Source: Porcincola intestinalis
GTDB taxonomy: Bacteria > Bacillota > Clostridia > Lachnospirales > Lachnospiraceae
Direction of reading: 5' to 3'
Assembly: GCF_009696445.1 (NCBI RefSeq)
Contig: NZ_VULZ01000009.1
Span: 1 to 64,000 of the forward strand
Length of the DNA: 64,000 nucleotides
Under the pieces are notes generated by a model. That model was not told the DNA's origin, made no database searches, and saw only the letters and a list, made by a program, of their open reading frames with translations. The position numbers and the translations under genes were made by a program. Positions 40,692 to 49,319 of this stretch are shown here, one piece after another. Every line of letters starts with the position of its first letter. Positions within the stretch are counted from its first letter, which is position 1.

Positions 40692-41523
40692 GTCCAAGAA
40701 GAGAAAAACCATGGGAAGTATTCAGCGGAGGCTGATTCCCTCTTACATCTTTCTGATTATATGGTGCCTGTTCTCAGTGTTTCCGCTGTACTGGATGGTA
40801 ACAGCCGCGACAAACACGACGGTCGAGGTGGCACGAGGGAAGGTCTGGTTCGGCCTTCATGCAGCTGAAAACCTGAAGAACCTGATGGCGGCGCAGCCGC
40901 TCTGGAGGGCGATGGGAAATTCCTTCCTTTACGCCATCTTCCAGACAATCTTCTGCCTCTTTGTCTGCTCACTCGCAGGATTTGGATTTGAACTGTATGC
41001 AGACAGAGCCAAGGACAGGCTGTTTGCCTTCCTGCTTCTCGCGATGATGATCCCGGGTGTCGCGACGATGATTCCTCTGTTTGTTCTGATTTCAAGGCTG
41101 AAGCTCCTGAACTCTGTCTGGGGATTCATCCTGCCGCAGGTAGCGACACCGTTCATGATCATGATGTTCCGGCAGAATTCCAGAAACTTTCCACCTGCGA
41201 TTCTGGAAGCTGCACGGCTTGACGGACAGACAGAGATCGGTATCTTCTTCAGACAGTATATGCCGATCATGAGGTCAACCTACGCGGCAGCAGCGGTCGT
41301 GACATTTATGAACGCCTGGAATGCATATCTGTGGCCGAAGGTTGTCATGCTGGATAACCGCGCAGAGAACATGCCGATGCTGATTGCAAATCTGTCCAAC
41401 GGTTATACAGTGGATTATGGTATGCTGATGATGGGCGTCCTGTTCTGCTCCCTGCCGACAATGATCGTGTTCTTTGTGCTTCAGAAGCAGTTCGCTGAGG
41501 GCATCACAGGTTCTGTCAAGTAA
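40684..41523 (+). CDS. sugar ABC transporter permease, MalG type
   Basis: The second permease, 279 residues, six predicted helices, EAA loop EAARLDGQTEIGIFFRQYMPIM, and C-terminal QKQFAEGITGSVK typical of MalG-type proteins. The GTG at 40684 has AGGTGA 5 bases upstream and overlaps the previous gene by 8 bases; a GTG at 40675 falls within that ribosome site. Confidence 0.92.
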   Translation: MTKSKKRKTMGSIQRRLIPSYIFLIIWCLFSVFPLYWMVTAATNTTVEVARGKVWFGLHAAENLKNLMAAQPLWRAMGNSFLYAIFQTIFCLFVCSLAGFGFELYADRAKDRLFAFLLLAMMIPGVATMIPLFVLISRLKLLNSVWGFILPQVATPFMIMMFRQNSRNFPPAILEAARLDGQTEIGIFFRQYMPIMRSTYAAAAVVTFMNAWNAYLWPKVVMLDNRAENMPMLIANLSNGYTVDYGMLMMGVLFCSLPTMIVFFVLQKQFAEGITGSVK

Positions 41524-41594
41524 CAGGGCAGAAGAGCACTCATGGCACCGGTCCCTGACAGACAGAAAGATCGGATGGCAGGAGCGCGGATTTG

Positions 41595-41632
41595 AAAGCG
41601 CGGGAGCCTAAGAGAGGCTCCTGCGCTTTTCA
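41595..41632 (+). terminator. terminator after the sugar permeases
   Basis: AAAGCGC-G-GGAGCC pairs with GGCTCC-T-GCGCTTT, with a TAAGAGA loop and a TTTTC tail. It separates transporter genes from lacZ. Confidence 0.85.
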
Positions 41633-41678
41633 GGTAAAGACAGACTTGCCAAACCAATGCGGCAGGACAGAAAATCAG

Positions 41679-41700
41679 ATCTGAACCTGCGCTTTCAGAT
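41679..41700. promoter_or_regulatory. candidate operator upstream of the beta-galactosidase gene
   Basis: ATCTGAA (41679-41685) and TTCAGAT (41694-41700) form a 7-bp inverted repeat 28 bases before lacZ. It could be a regulator site or a leader hairpin. No strong promoter is visible between this and the terminator. Confidence 0.4.
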
Positions 41701-41727
41701 TACCGCATCTTTAGAGGAGAGACATCT

Positions 41728-44700
41728 ATGACTGAATTTGATTACAGAATCGTAAAGGACCCACAGGTCTATGCGCAGAACACGCTGCCGCCTCACTCAG
41801 ACCATATTCCGTTTGCACCGGAGGACAGGCCGGAGAATATGCAGACAAGCCTCAGACGTTCACTGAATGGGATGTGGCGGTTTCACTATGCTGAGAATTA
41901 CCGCAGTGCGCCGGATGGATTCTGGAAGGATGATTTTGACGTGAGCGGCTGGGCGGAACTCTCTGTTCCGTCCAACATGCAGATGGAGGGTTACGACAAG
42001 CCGGCCTATGTGAACACACAGTACCCCTGGGACGGACTGGAGCCGATTGAGCCCGGACAGATTCCGGAGCGTCACAACCCTGTCGGGCAATATGTCCGGA
42101 CCTTCCGGCTCCCGGATGGCTGGAAGCAGGAAAGCGTCCGGATTTCCTTCCAGGGCGTGGAGTCCGGTTTTGCGCTCTGGCTCAATGGCCGCTATGTCGG
42201 CTATGCGGAGGATTCCTTCACACCTTCGGAGTTTGATCTGACACCATTCCTTCAGGATGGAGAGAACAGGATCGCTGTCCTGGTCTTTAAATGGACGGCA
42301 GGAAGCTGGTGCGAGGACCAGGACATGTACCGCTTCAGCGGCATATTCCGCGATGTGTATCTCGAGCGGATCCCGAAGGTTCACCTTGAGGATGTGAAGA
42401 TCCTGGCAGATTATCAGGCAGAGGAGAGCGCAGGTCTTCTGGATGTGACGCTGAAGCTGACCGGAAGCGCCTCCGGAGCTGCTGTCGGATACAGGCTGGA
42501 GAAGCTTGGCGTGCTGGAGAGCCTTGCGGATCGGAAGGAAGGGGAAGAGATCAAAACCGGAAGAATATGCGTTGCCGGGGACGAAACACATCTTTTCAAC
42601 AGGGAACAGCCGCTGGAGCTGTATATTCGGGAGAAGTTGGACGATCCTCTCGCATGGAGCGCGGAGATTCCGAATTTATATCGACTGACGCTCACAGTGG
42701 AAAAGAATGGTGAGCTGTTCGAGACTGTCCGGGAGCTGGTCGGGTTCAGACACTTTGAGATGAAAGACGGACTGATGTGTCTGAATGGAAGACGGGTTGT
42801 CTTTCGCGGCGTCAACCGGCACGAATTCTCCTGTGACACAGGCAGAAAGCCCAACCCGGATGAGATTCTCCGGGCAGTCACCATCATGAAGCAGAACCAT
42901 ATCAATGCGGTCCGGACCTGTCACTATCCGGATGCTTCTGTTCTTTACCGGCTTTGTGATATCTTCGGCATCTACATGATCGCCGAGAACAATATGGAAA
43001 CGCACGGAATGTGGGATCGCGTCGGCAGGCATCAGATCGGCATTGAGCAGGCGCTTCCGGGAGACCGTACGGAATGGGAGCCAATGATGATCAGCCGGAT
43101 CCGGTCGATGGTGGAGCTGGAGAAGAATCATCCCGCGATCCTGATCTGGTCCTGCGGCAATGAATCCTTCGGCGGCTCTGTCATCTGGCACATGGCACAG
43201 GAACTTCGCAGGCTCGATGGAAGCCGGCTGGTTCATTATGAAGGGATTCGCAACGACCGTCGCTACCCGGATACATCAGACATGGAATCTCAGATGTACA
43301 CGCCGGTGAGGGAGGTAGAGGCCTTTCTGAAGGAACATCCGGAAAAGCCGTTTATCCTGTGTGAGTATTCACATTCGATGGGCAATTCGAATGGCGGACT
43401 GTTCAAGTACACCGATCTGACAAAGCGGGAGCCCCGTTATCAAGGGGGATTTATCTGGGACTTCATTGACCAGGCAATCCGTATGAAGAACCGGTATGGT
43501 GAGGAATATCTTGGCTATGGCGGGGATAACCATGAGCGCCCGACCGACTACGAATTCTCCGGAAATGGGATCCTGAGGGCGACAGGAGAACCGTACAGTG
43601 GTAAAATGCAGGAGGTCAGAGCCTGCTACCAGGAGCTGGACATCGAGATTCACAAGGATGAGAAGCGCGGGCTGGAGGCGGCGGTTACCAACCGGAATCT
43701 GTTTCTGGGAACGGGTGCCTTTGACTGCAGGGCAGAGCTCCGTACAGGAAATCGTGTACTTGAGAGGCTTTCGATCCCGGCAGATGTCGCGCCGGGCAAA
43801 GCGGAAATCTTCACGCTGCCTTTTCGGCTTCCGGAAAAAGACGAGTCTGTCGTCTCCCTCTCGTTCTATCTCAGGAAGGACACCATCTGGGGAAAGGCCG
43901 GAGATGAGGTGGCATATGGGGAGCGGATCCTGAATAGCTTGGAGAATGAAAAAAAGACGCTTGAGAGCGCGCCGGATGGCATGAGGGAGGATGGAACATC
44001 ATTTATTCTGAACGGGGTCCGCACGCTCCCTGTGCAGACCGATGAAGAAACGTGCAGCCTGGAGGTCGTGCGCGGAGGATTGAATACAGGCATCTTCGGT
44101 ACAAATTTCTCTGCTTTGTTCTCCAGCCTGAAGGGCGGACTGGTTTCCTACATCTATGGCGGCAGGGAGCTGATTGAGAAGATCCCGAGACCGAATTTCT
44201 GGCGCGCACCGACAAACAACGATGAGGGATGCAGGATGCCGGCCCGCTGCGGAATCTGGAAGCTGGCAAGTCTGTACCAGACCTTCATCAAGCCGGGCAG
44301 CAATCCCTATATTCCGGGGGATGATAATGGAGAGCTGAAGGTGCACCAGACCTCCGGCTACATCGATCTGACCTGGAAGAAGTACATTCCGGTTCCATCA
44401 TATGAGGCAGTCAGCTCCGTGAAGACGACCTACAGGGTTTTTCCGGACGGAACCATCCGGATGATACTTGACTGGGAGCCGGATGCGGCGCTCGCAAAAC
44501 AGCTTCCGGCGATGCCGGAGTTCGGCTGGATATTTGCGCTCGATGCAGATCTGTGCCAGGTCCGGTACTACGGGCTGGGGCCGGAGGAAAACTACTGTGA
44601 CAGGCGAAAGGGAGCAAGACTTGGTATCTATGAGCGGGAGAGTGGCGCGATGGTCGAGCCCTACCTGGTTCCGCAGGAAACCGGAAACCGGACGGGTGTC

Positions 44701-45012
44701 CGCTGGGCGGAGGTGACAGACCGAAAAGGGCATGGAGTACGTTTCAGCGCTCCATACTTTGAGGATGGAGGAGATCCTGAGGCCTCCAGACCCGGAAGCA
44801 TGGAATTTTCCGCAATTCCCTACAGCCCGGAGATGCTTGAGACAGCCCGGCATCCGTATGAGCTTCCGAGATCCTCCTGTACCTATGTCCGCTGCATGCT
44901 TAAGCAGATGGGGGTAGCCGGGGACGATTCGTGGGGAGCCCAGACTCATCCGGAATTTCTTGTAAAGAGCGGCGGCAGGCTGACCTTCGCGGTGGACTTC
45001 AGGGGGATCTGA
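41728..45012 (+). CDS. lacZ: beta-galactosidase, GH2 (LacZ type)
   Basis: A 1094-residue cytoplasmic glycosidase. An N-terminal jelly-roll (to about 220) contains WRFHYAEN and GVESGFALWLNGRYVGY. The barrel has the acid/base Glu479 in WSCGNESFGG and nucleophile Glu546 in LCEYSHSMGNS. INAVRTCHYPD supplies a substrate-binding His. The C-terminal small-chain domain includes FWRAPTNNDEG and YYGLGPEENYCDR. Length and domain order match E. coli LacZ. It follows an AGAGGAGA site. With the AraC regulator and ABC transporter it forms a beta-galactoside utilisation locus. Confidence 0.96.
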   Translation: MTEFDYRIVKDPQVYAQNTLPPHSDHIPFAPEDRPENMQTSLRRSLNGMWRFHYAENYRSAPDGFWKDDFDVSGWAELSVPSNMQMEGYDKPAYVNTQYPWDGLEPIEPGQIPERHNPVGQYVRTFRLPDGWKQESVRISFQGVESGFALWLNGRYVGYAEDSFTPSEFDLTPFLQDGENRIAVLVFKWTAGSWCEDQDMYRFSGIFRDVYLERIPKVHLEDVKILADYQAEESAGLLDVTLKLTGSASGAAVGYRLEKLGVLESLADRKEGEEIKTGRICVAGDETHLFNREQPLELYIREKLDDPLAWSAEIPNLYRLTLTVEKNGELFETVRELVGFRHFEMKDGLMCLNGRRVVFRGVNRHEFSCDTGRKPNPDEILRAVTIMKQNHINAVRTCHYPDASVLYRLCDIFGIYMIAENNMETHGMWDRVGRHQIGIEQALPGDRTEWEPMMISRIRSMVELEKNHPAILIWSCGNESFGGSVIWHMAQELRRLDGSRLVHYEGIRNDRRYPDTSDMESQMYTPVREVEAFLKEHPEKPFILCEYSHSMGNSNGGLFKYTDLTKREPRYQGGFIWDFIDQAIRMKNRYGEEYLGYGGDNHERPTDYEFSGNGILRATGEPYSGKMQEVRACYQELDIEIHKDEKRGLEAAVTNRNLFLGTGAFDCRAELRTGNRVLERLSIPADVAPGKAEIFTLPFRLPEKDESVVSLSFYLRKDTIWGKAGDEVAYGERILNSLENEKKTLESAPDGMREDGTSFILNGVRTLPVQTDEETCSLEVVRGGLNTGIFGTNFSALFSSLKGGLVSYIYGGRELIEKIPRPNFWRAPTNNDEGCRMPARCGIWKLASLYQTFIKPGSNPYIPGDDNGELKVHQTSGYIDLTWKKYIPVPSYEAVSSVKTTYRVFPDGTIRMILDWEPDAALAKQLPAMPEFGWIFALDADLCQVRYYGLGPEENYCDRRKGARLGIYERESGAMVEPYLVPQETGNRTGVRWAEVTDRKGHGVRFSAPYFEDGGDPEASRPGSMEFSAIPYSPEMLETARHPYELPRSSCTYVRCMLKQMGVAGDDSWGAQTHPEFLVKSGGRLTFAVDFRGI

Positions 45013-45070
45013 TACCAGGCGCCATGGTCTGGAAGCAGAGCGCTGCAGAATCGATTTGAGGAGGAACAGA

Positions 45071-45319
45071 ATGGCAGACCCGGAAACCATGAAGGAAAAC
45101 GCAGAGGCACTAGAAAAGATGACAAAGGAGCAGGAGGCTTTCATGCAGGAGACCTTCCATCTCTCGAAGCAGGATATGATAAGTCTCAATGAGGATGGAT
45201 GGGCGGAGCTGCTGGACCGGCTGTTTGACATCGAGATCGAGGATGAAAACCGAGCCAGCTCAAAGACAGAGAAACATGACCGTATTGTGTCAGAGATCAT
45301 CACGATGATGGAAATCTGA
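45071..45319 (+). CDS. small acidic protein of unknown function
   Basis: An 82-residue, highly charged, predicted helical protein (EALEKMTKEQEAFMQETFHL, then AELLDRLFDIEIEDENR). No motif is recognised. A strong GAGGAGGA site precedes the ATG. It follows lacZ by 58 bases and is probably co-transcribed, but could be unrelated to sugar use. Confidence 0.65.
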   Translation: MADPETMKENAEALEKMTKEQEAFMQETFHLSKQDMISLNEDGWAELLDRLFDIEIEDENRASSKTEKHDRIVSEIITMMEI

Positions 45320-45327
45320 GAATCTGC

Positions 45328-45356
45328 TTGCCTCGCGGGCCATCGCGTGATAAACT
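45328..45356 (+). promoter_or_regulatory. rplS promoter
   Basis: TTGCCT (45328-45333), 17-bp spacer, TAAACT (45351-45356) preceded by TGA. A leader of about 80 bases precedes rplS; I see no clear protein-binding fold in it. Confidence 0.7.
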
Positions 45357-45440
45357 AATCGTCGTGTGCAAAGAAGGATGGTCCTCTGTTGCTGTAATCG
45401 GACGCATTAAGAACATCCATGAATCAGGAGGAAACACGCA

Positions 45441-45788
45441 ATGAACGAAATCATCAAGAAGATCGAAGACGCGCAGCTTCGCGAGGATGCGCCGCAGTTC
45501 CGTGTCGGGGATACCGTCAGGGTCCACGCAAAGATCAAGGAAGGTACCCGCGAGAGAATCCAGATTTTTGAAGGCGTCGTCATCAAGAAGCAGGGCGGCA
45601 GCAACAGAGCAACCTTCACTGTCAGAAAGTTTTCGAACGGTGTCGGAGTCGAGAAGACATGGCCGCTTCATTCCCCGACCGTCGACAAGGTCGACGTTGT
45701 CAGATCCGGAAAGGTGAGACGTGCAAAACTTACATATCTCAGACAGCGTACCGGCAAGGCTGCGAAGCTGAAAGAGATCGTCAAGTAA
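45441..45788 (+). CDS. rplS: 50S ribosomal protein L19
   Basis: A 115-residue large-subunit protein at the 30S-50S interface. [29 protein letters not shown] and FPLHSP-like [28 protein letters not shown], seen in parts, are diagnostic. AGGAGG precedes the ATG. It is followed by a terminator before lepB. Confidence 0.97.
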   Translation: MNEIIKKIEDAQLREDAPQFRVGDTVRVHAKIKEGTRERIQIFEGVVIKKQGGSNRATFTVRKFSNGVGVEKTWPLHSPTVDKVDVVRSGKVRRAKLTYLRQRTGKAAKLKEIVK

Positions 45789-45810
45789 TCAAGGGGAAAC
45801 CTGAACATGA

Positions 45811-45840
45811 GGCTGCCGCGCAATGCGGCAGCCTTCTCTG
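45811..45840 (+). terminator. terminator after rplS
   Basis: GGCTGCCGC (45811-45819) pairs with GCGGCAGCC (45825-45833) around GCAAT, followed by TTCTCTGT. The T tract is imperfect, so some read-through into lepB is expected. Confidence 0.8.
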
Positions 45841-45860
45841 TATCCGGGCAGGTAACAGAT

Positions 45861-46514
45861 ATGAAGTATATCAATGACAAGCCGATTGACTTCACGAACG
45901 ATGACTGGAAGCAGTACACCCCCAGGGAACGGGCACGGCTTGAGCAGCAGGAGCAGAAACAAAGAAAACAGAAGGTCCGGAAGAAACGGTCACTGCCGGT
46001 CCGGATCTTTACAGCGCTGTTTCAGGCACTGGTTGTTGTTCTGATTGCATATGTCCTTGTCTATACAGTCGGACAGCAGCGGACGATTGTCGGGCAGTCC
46101 ATGGATACCACGCTGGCCGGAGGGGATGTTGTCCTGATCAATGTGATGTCCTACCAGGTCGGAAGCCCGAAGAGGGGGGACCTTGTCTCCTACCGCCCGA
46201 ATGGATCCTCGAATGCCAGGGCGGATATCAAGCGTGTGATCGGACTTCCGGGTGACAAGATCCAGATCAAAGACGGACAGGTTTATATCGATGATCAGGT
46301 CTATCTGGAGGACGGAAATTATCCGGCGATCACGAATCCCGGAATCGCGAAGGACCCGATCGAGCTCGATGAGGGAGAATACTTTCTGCTTGGAGACAAT
46401 CGGAACAACTCGGAGGATTCCAGAAACACAGAGATCGGACTGGTTTCCAGCAGCATGATTGAGGGAAAGGTCTGGTTTGTGCTTTCTCCGGCCAGTCACA
46501 GAAGGTTTATATAA
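45861..46514 (+). CDS. lepB: signal peptidase I
   Basis: Cleaves signal peptides from secreted proteins at the outer membrane face. The 217 residues have a charged cytoplasmic N terminus (1-45), one membrane segment (about 48-70), the catalytic Ser80 in GQSMDTTL and catalytic Lys124 in DIKRVIGLPGD. GDNRNNSEDSR is the last conserved box. The start at 45861 is chosen because upstream codons lie in the rplS terminator; GGCAGGTAA is a modest ribosome site. It overlaps rbgA by one base. Confidence 0.95.
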   Translation: MKYINDKPIDFTNDDWKQYTPRERARLEQQEQKQRKQKVRKKRSLPVRIFTALFQALVVVLIAYVLVYTVGQQRTIVGQSMDTTLAGGDVVLINVMSYQVGSPKRGDLVSYRPNGSSNARADIKRVIGLPGDKIQIKDGQVYIDDQVYLEDGNYPAITNPGIAKDPIELDEGEYFLLGDNRNNSEDSRNTEIGLVSSSMIEGKVWFVLSPASHRRFI

Positions 46515-47359
46515 TGGATTATCAGTGGTATCCGGGCCATATGACCCGGGCAAGAAGACAGATGCAGGAGGATGTCCGTCTCGTTGATCTTGTGATCGAG
46601 CTGACGGACGCAAGAGCGCCTCTTTCCGGCAGAAACCCGGATATCGACAGCCTGGCAGCCGGAAAGTCCAGAATTCTGGTGCTCAACAAAAGTGATCTGG
46701 CTGATCCGGAGCAGAACAAGGCATGGACAGCCTTTTTCCGGAAAGACGGGCTTGTTGCCTGTGAGGTGAATGCTCGATCCGGCAATGGAATCCGGCAGAT
46801 CCGTCCGATGATAGCCGAGGCTTGCCGGGAGAAAATCGAGAGGGATCGAAGCAGAGGCATCATGAACCGCCCGCTTCGGGCGATGATTGCCGGGATCCCG
46901 AATGTCGGAAAGTCGACCTTCATCAATTCCTTTGCAGGGAAGGCATCCGCGAAAACAGGAAACAAGCCGGGGGTCACGAGAGGAAGACAGTGGATCAGCG
47001 TGGAGAGGACGCTTCAGCTGCTTGATACGCCCGGGATCCTCTGGCCCCGGTTTGATGACAGGCAGGTCGGAATCCGGCTGGCAGAGATTGGCTGTATCCG
47101 AGACGAGATTCTTGACGCTCAGGAGCTGGCCTGCGAGCTGATAAGCTGGATGCGTGCGGCGTATCCGCAGGTCCTTTCAGAACGCTACGGGATCAGTCCG
47201 GATGGAACTGCTTTTGAGGTGCTTGGCAGGATCGCTGAAGCTCGGAGGTGTCTGAAGGCCGGAGGAGAGCCGGACTGCGGCAAGGCAGCGGCTTTGCTTC
47301 TAGATGAATTCCGCTCCGGGAGACTTGGCCGGATGACGCTTGAGAAAGCGCCGGATTGA
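46514..47359 (+). CDS. rbgA: ribosome biogenesis GTPase RbgA (YlqF)
   Basis: A 281-residue circularly permuted GTPase needed for late assembly of the large ribosomal subunit. The G4 motif NKSDLAD comes first, followed by G1 GIPNVGKSTFINSF and G3 DTPGILWPRF, the permuted order typical of the family. The C-terminal helical domain follows. Its ATG overlaps the lepB stop. It sits between two signal peptidase genes. Confidence 0.96.
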   Translation: MDYQWYPGHMTRARRQMQEDVRLVDLVIELTDARAPLSGRNPDIDSLAAGKSRILVLNKSDLADPEQNKAWTAFFRKDGLVACEVNARSGNGIRQIRPMIAEACREKIERDRSRGIMNRPLRAMIAGIPNVGKSTFINSFAGKASAKTGNKPGVTRGRQWISVERTLQLLDTPGILWPRFDDRQVGIRLAEIGCIRDEILDAQELACELISWMRAAYPQVLSERYGISPDGTAFEVLGRIAEARRCLKAGGEPDCGKAAALLLDEFRSGRLGRMTLEKAPD

Positions 47360-47386
47360 GTCAGGTGAAAAGCGGGGGAGTACAGC

Positions 47387-47947
47387 ATGGCAAACAGAAG
47401 ACAACGAAGAAGGCATAGAAATCCCCCGGGGGTCATTCTGCGCTGGACGTTGCTGCTTCTGGCTGTTATTCTGATCCTGATTGCCGGAATTTCCTATGCA
47501 CAGGGGACAGTGAATGTGACGGGCAGTTCCATGTATCCGGCTCTTCAGCCGGACGACAGGGCGCTCTCCGAACCGGTCAGTTATCTGGTTCGGGAACCGG
47601 CAAGGGGTGACATCGTGCAGTTTTCCACCGGAGCTGGAAGCGGGCGCGATTTGGTCCGGCGCATTGTCGGCCTCCCGGGAGAAACGGTCCAGATCATCGG
47701 AGGAAAGGTCTATATCAATGGAACGGTACTGGACGAATCCGCATATGTGTCCGGGGAGATCCAGTATGCAGGAACGGCATCTATGCCGCATACACTTTCG
47801 CAGGACGCCTATTTTGTGATGGCGGACAATCGCAGCAGCAGCTTTGACAGCCGGGATCCGACCGTCGGTGATATCCATAAGTCCGATATCAACGGAAGAC
47901 TCTGGTTGCGATATGCACCGTTTCGACGGTTCGGACTGCTGGAATAG
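47387..47947 (+). CDS. signal peptidase I paralog with Lys-to-Arg change in the catalytic dyad
   Basis: A 186-residue protein with a basic N terminus, one membrane segment (about 17-39) and the S26 fold. The nucleophile Ser48 is present in TGSSMYPAL. At the position of the general base, DIKRVIGLPGD in the first paralog, this protein reads DLVRRIVGLPGE, so Arg91 replaces the catalytic Lys. MADNRSSSFDSRD is the usual final box. The codon is CGG, read directly. It may be inactive, act through another residue, or have a modified mechanism. It lies between rbgA and rnhB, 27 bases after rbgA. Confidence 0.88.
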   Translation: MANRRQRRRHRNPPGVILRWTLLLLAVILILIAGISYAQGTVNVTGSSMYPALQPDDRALSEPVSYLVREPARGDIVQFSTGAGSGRDLVRRIVGLPGETVQIIGGKVYINGTVLDESAYVSGEIQYAGTASMPHTLSQDAYFVMADNRSSSFDSRDPTVGDIHKSDINGRLWLRYAPFRRFGLLE

Positions 47948-47973
47948 ACCTCAAAGGATGCAGGGGGAAGCGG

Positions 47974-48768
47974 ATGGCAGAGACAACAGCGGCAATAGCG
48001 GAAAGATGGAAGAACATATCCAGAACGGATGAGGCGGGACTGATTCATTTCGCAGAACAGTTTGGCAGTGACGGCCGGACGGCTGTCCGGAAACTGGTGC
48101 AGAGTGCGGAAAGAGCGCTGAGACAGCTGGAGAAAGAAAAGAAGCGCCTTGAGGAGATGCGGTGCTTCGAACGGAAGTGTGAGGAGGACGGCTATACGCT
48201 GATCTGCGGAATTGACGAGGCGGGCAGGGGACCGCTCGCCGGACCGGTTGTGGCTGGGGCGGTGATCCTTCCGGATGACTGCATGATCTTTGGCCTGAAT
48301 GATTCCAAAAAACTGACAGCCGGGAAACGCGTGGAATTGTATGAGGAGATCATGGAAAAGGCAGTCGCAGCCGGGTACGGGATTGTCGGCCCGCAAAGGA
48401 TCGATGAAATCAACATCCTTCAGGCCGATTACGAGGCAATGTGCGAGGCCATCGGGACACTTCGGGTGATGCCCCAGATCCTCCTCAACGATGCGGTGAC
48501 GATTCCGCAGGTCCTGATTCCGCAGATCCCGATTGTCCACGGGGATGCGAGGAGTCTGTCAATCGCTGCAGCAAGCGTGATCGCAAAGGTGACGCGTGAC
48601 CGGCTGATGGTGGAGTATGACGCTGTATACCCGGAATATGGGTTCGCAAAACACAAGGGGTATGGGACAGCAGAGCATTATGCCGCGCTGAGAAAATATG
48701 GTCCTTGTCCGATCCACAGAAGAACATTTCTGAAAAGCAGCGGCGGAAGCTGGGGAAAATCGTCATGA
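47974..48768 (+). CDS. rnhB: ribonuclease HII
   Basis: Removes ribonucleotides and RNA primers from DNA. The 264 residues contain GIDEAGRGPLAGPVVAGAV (catalytic Asp and Glu), NDSKKL, and HGDARSLSIAAASVIAKVTRD in parts. An N-terminal helical extension of about 70 residues is longer than in E. coli but common in Firmicutes. GCAGGGGGAAGCGG precedes the ATG. Confidence 0.96.
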   Translation: MAETTAAIAERWKNISRTDEAGLIHFAEQFGSDGRTAVRKLVQSAERALRQLEKEKKRLEEMRCFERKCEEDGYTLICGIDEAGRGPLAGPVVAGAVILPDDCMIFGLNDSKKLTAGKRVELYEEIMEKAVAAGYGIVGPQRIDEINILQADYEAMCEAIGTLRVMPQILLNDAVTIPQVLIPQIPIVHGDARSLSIAAASVIAKVTRDRLMVEYDAVYPEYGFAKHKGYGTAEHYAALRKYGPCPIHRRTFLKSSGGSWGKSS

Positions 48769-48773
48769 CGGGA

Positions 48774-48834
48774 GAGCCGTCAGCCGCAGAAAACGGAGGC
48801 CGCGTCCTCAAGTGGAGGACACGGGAGACGGCTG
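48774..48834 (+). other. structured intercistronic RNA between rnhB and yraN
   Basis: AGCCGTC (48774-48780) pairs with GACGGCT (48827-48833), enclosing GTCCTC (48804-48809) paired with GAGGAC (48815-48820). There is no T tract. It may affect mRNA stability. Confidence 0.5.
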
Positions 48835-48936
48835 CCTGAGAAGATGGAGAGGCCGGCTGTGCGGCGTATGACAGAGGGGAAAGCAGACAGCAGGGAAAAG
48901 ACCAGAGGATGGGAGCGTGTGCGGCAGATCGGGCAC

Positions 48937-49284
48937 ATGAACAACAGACAGGAAGGAACTTCATACGAAAGAGAGGCCGGTGCCCTGCTTGAGCAGGAAG
49001 GGTATGAGGTGCTCCAGTATAACTTCCGCTGCAGACAGGCGGAGATCGATATTGTTGCCAGAGAAGGCCAGTATCTTGTGTTCATCGAGGTGAAGGGACG
49101 CCGTTCCAGGAGAAATGGAATGCCGGAGGAGGCCGTCGGGCGCCGCAAGCAGGAGCGGATCCGGCGGGCGGCCCTCTATTATCTGGCACGATTCCGGGTT
49201 CCGGAGAGTACGCCTGTCCGTTTTGATGTTGCGGCAGTGGACGAGGAAGGATTCCGGCTGATTCGGAACGCATTTCTGTTCTGA
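48937..49284 (+). CDS. yraN: UPF0102 family protein YraN
   Basis: A 115-residue nuclease-fold protein found near rnhB in many genomes. The pattern GTSYEREAGALLEQEGYEVLQYNFRCRQAEIDIVAREG, in parts, with EIDI and FIEVKGR, matches the endonuclease-like core residues (E, D, E-x-K). Function is unproven. The start at 48937 agrees with the usual N terminus, but the ribosome site there is weak; in-frame ATGs at 48844 and 48868 could add up to 31 residues. Confidence 0.88.
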   Translation: MNNRQEGTSYEREAGALLEQEGYEVLQYNFRCRQAEIDIVAREGQYLVFIEVKGRRSRRNGMPEEAVGRRKQERIRRAALYYLARFRVPESTPVRFDVAAVDEEGFRLIRNAFLF

Positions 49285-49319
49285 GCCGGCATCATCAGGA
49301 TATGAGACAGGAGGGGCCG

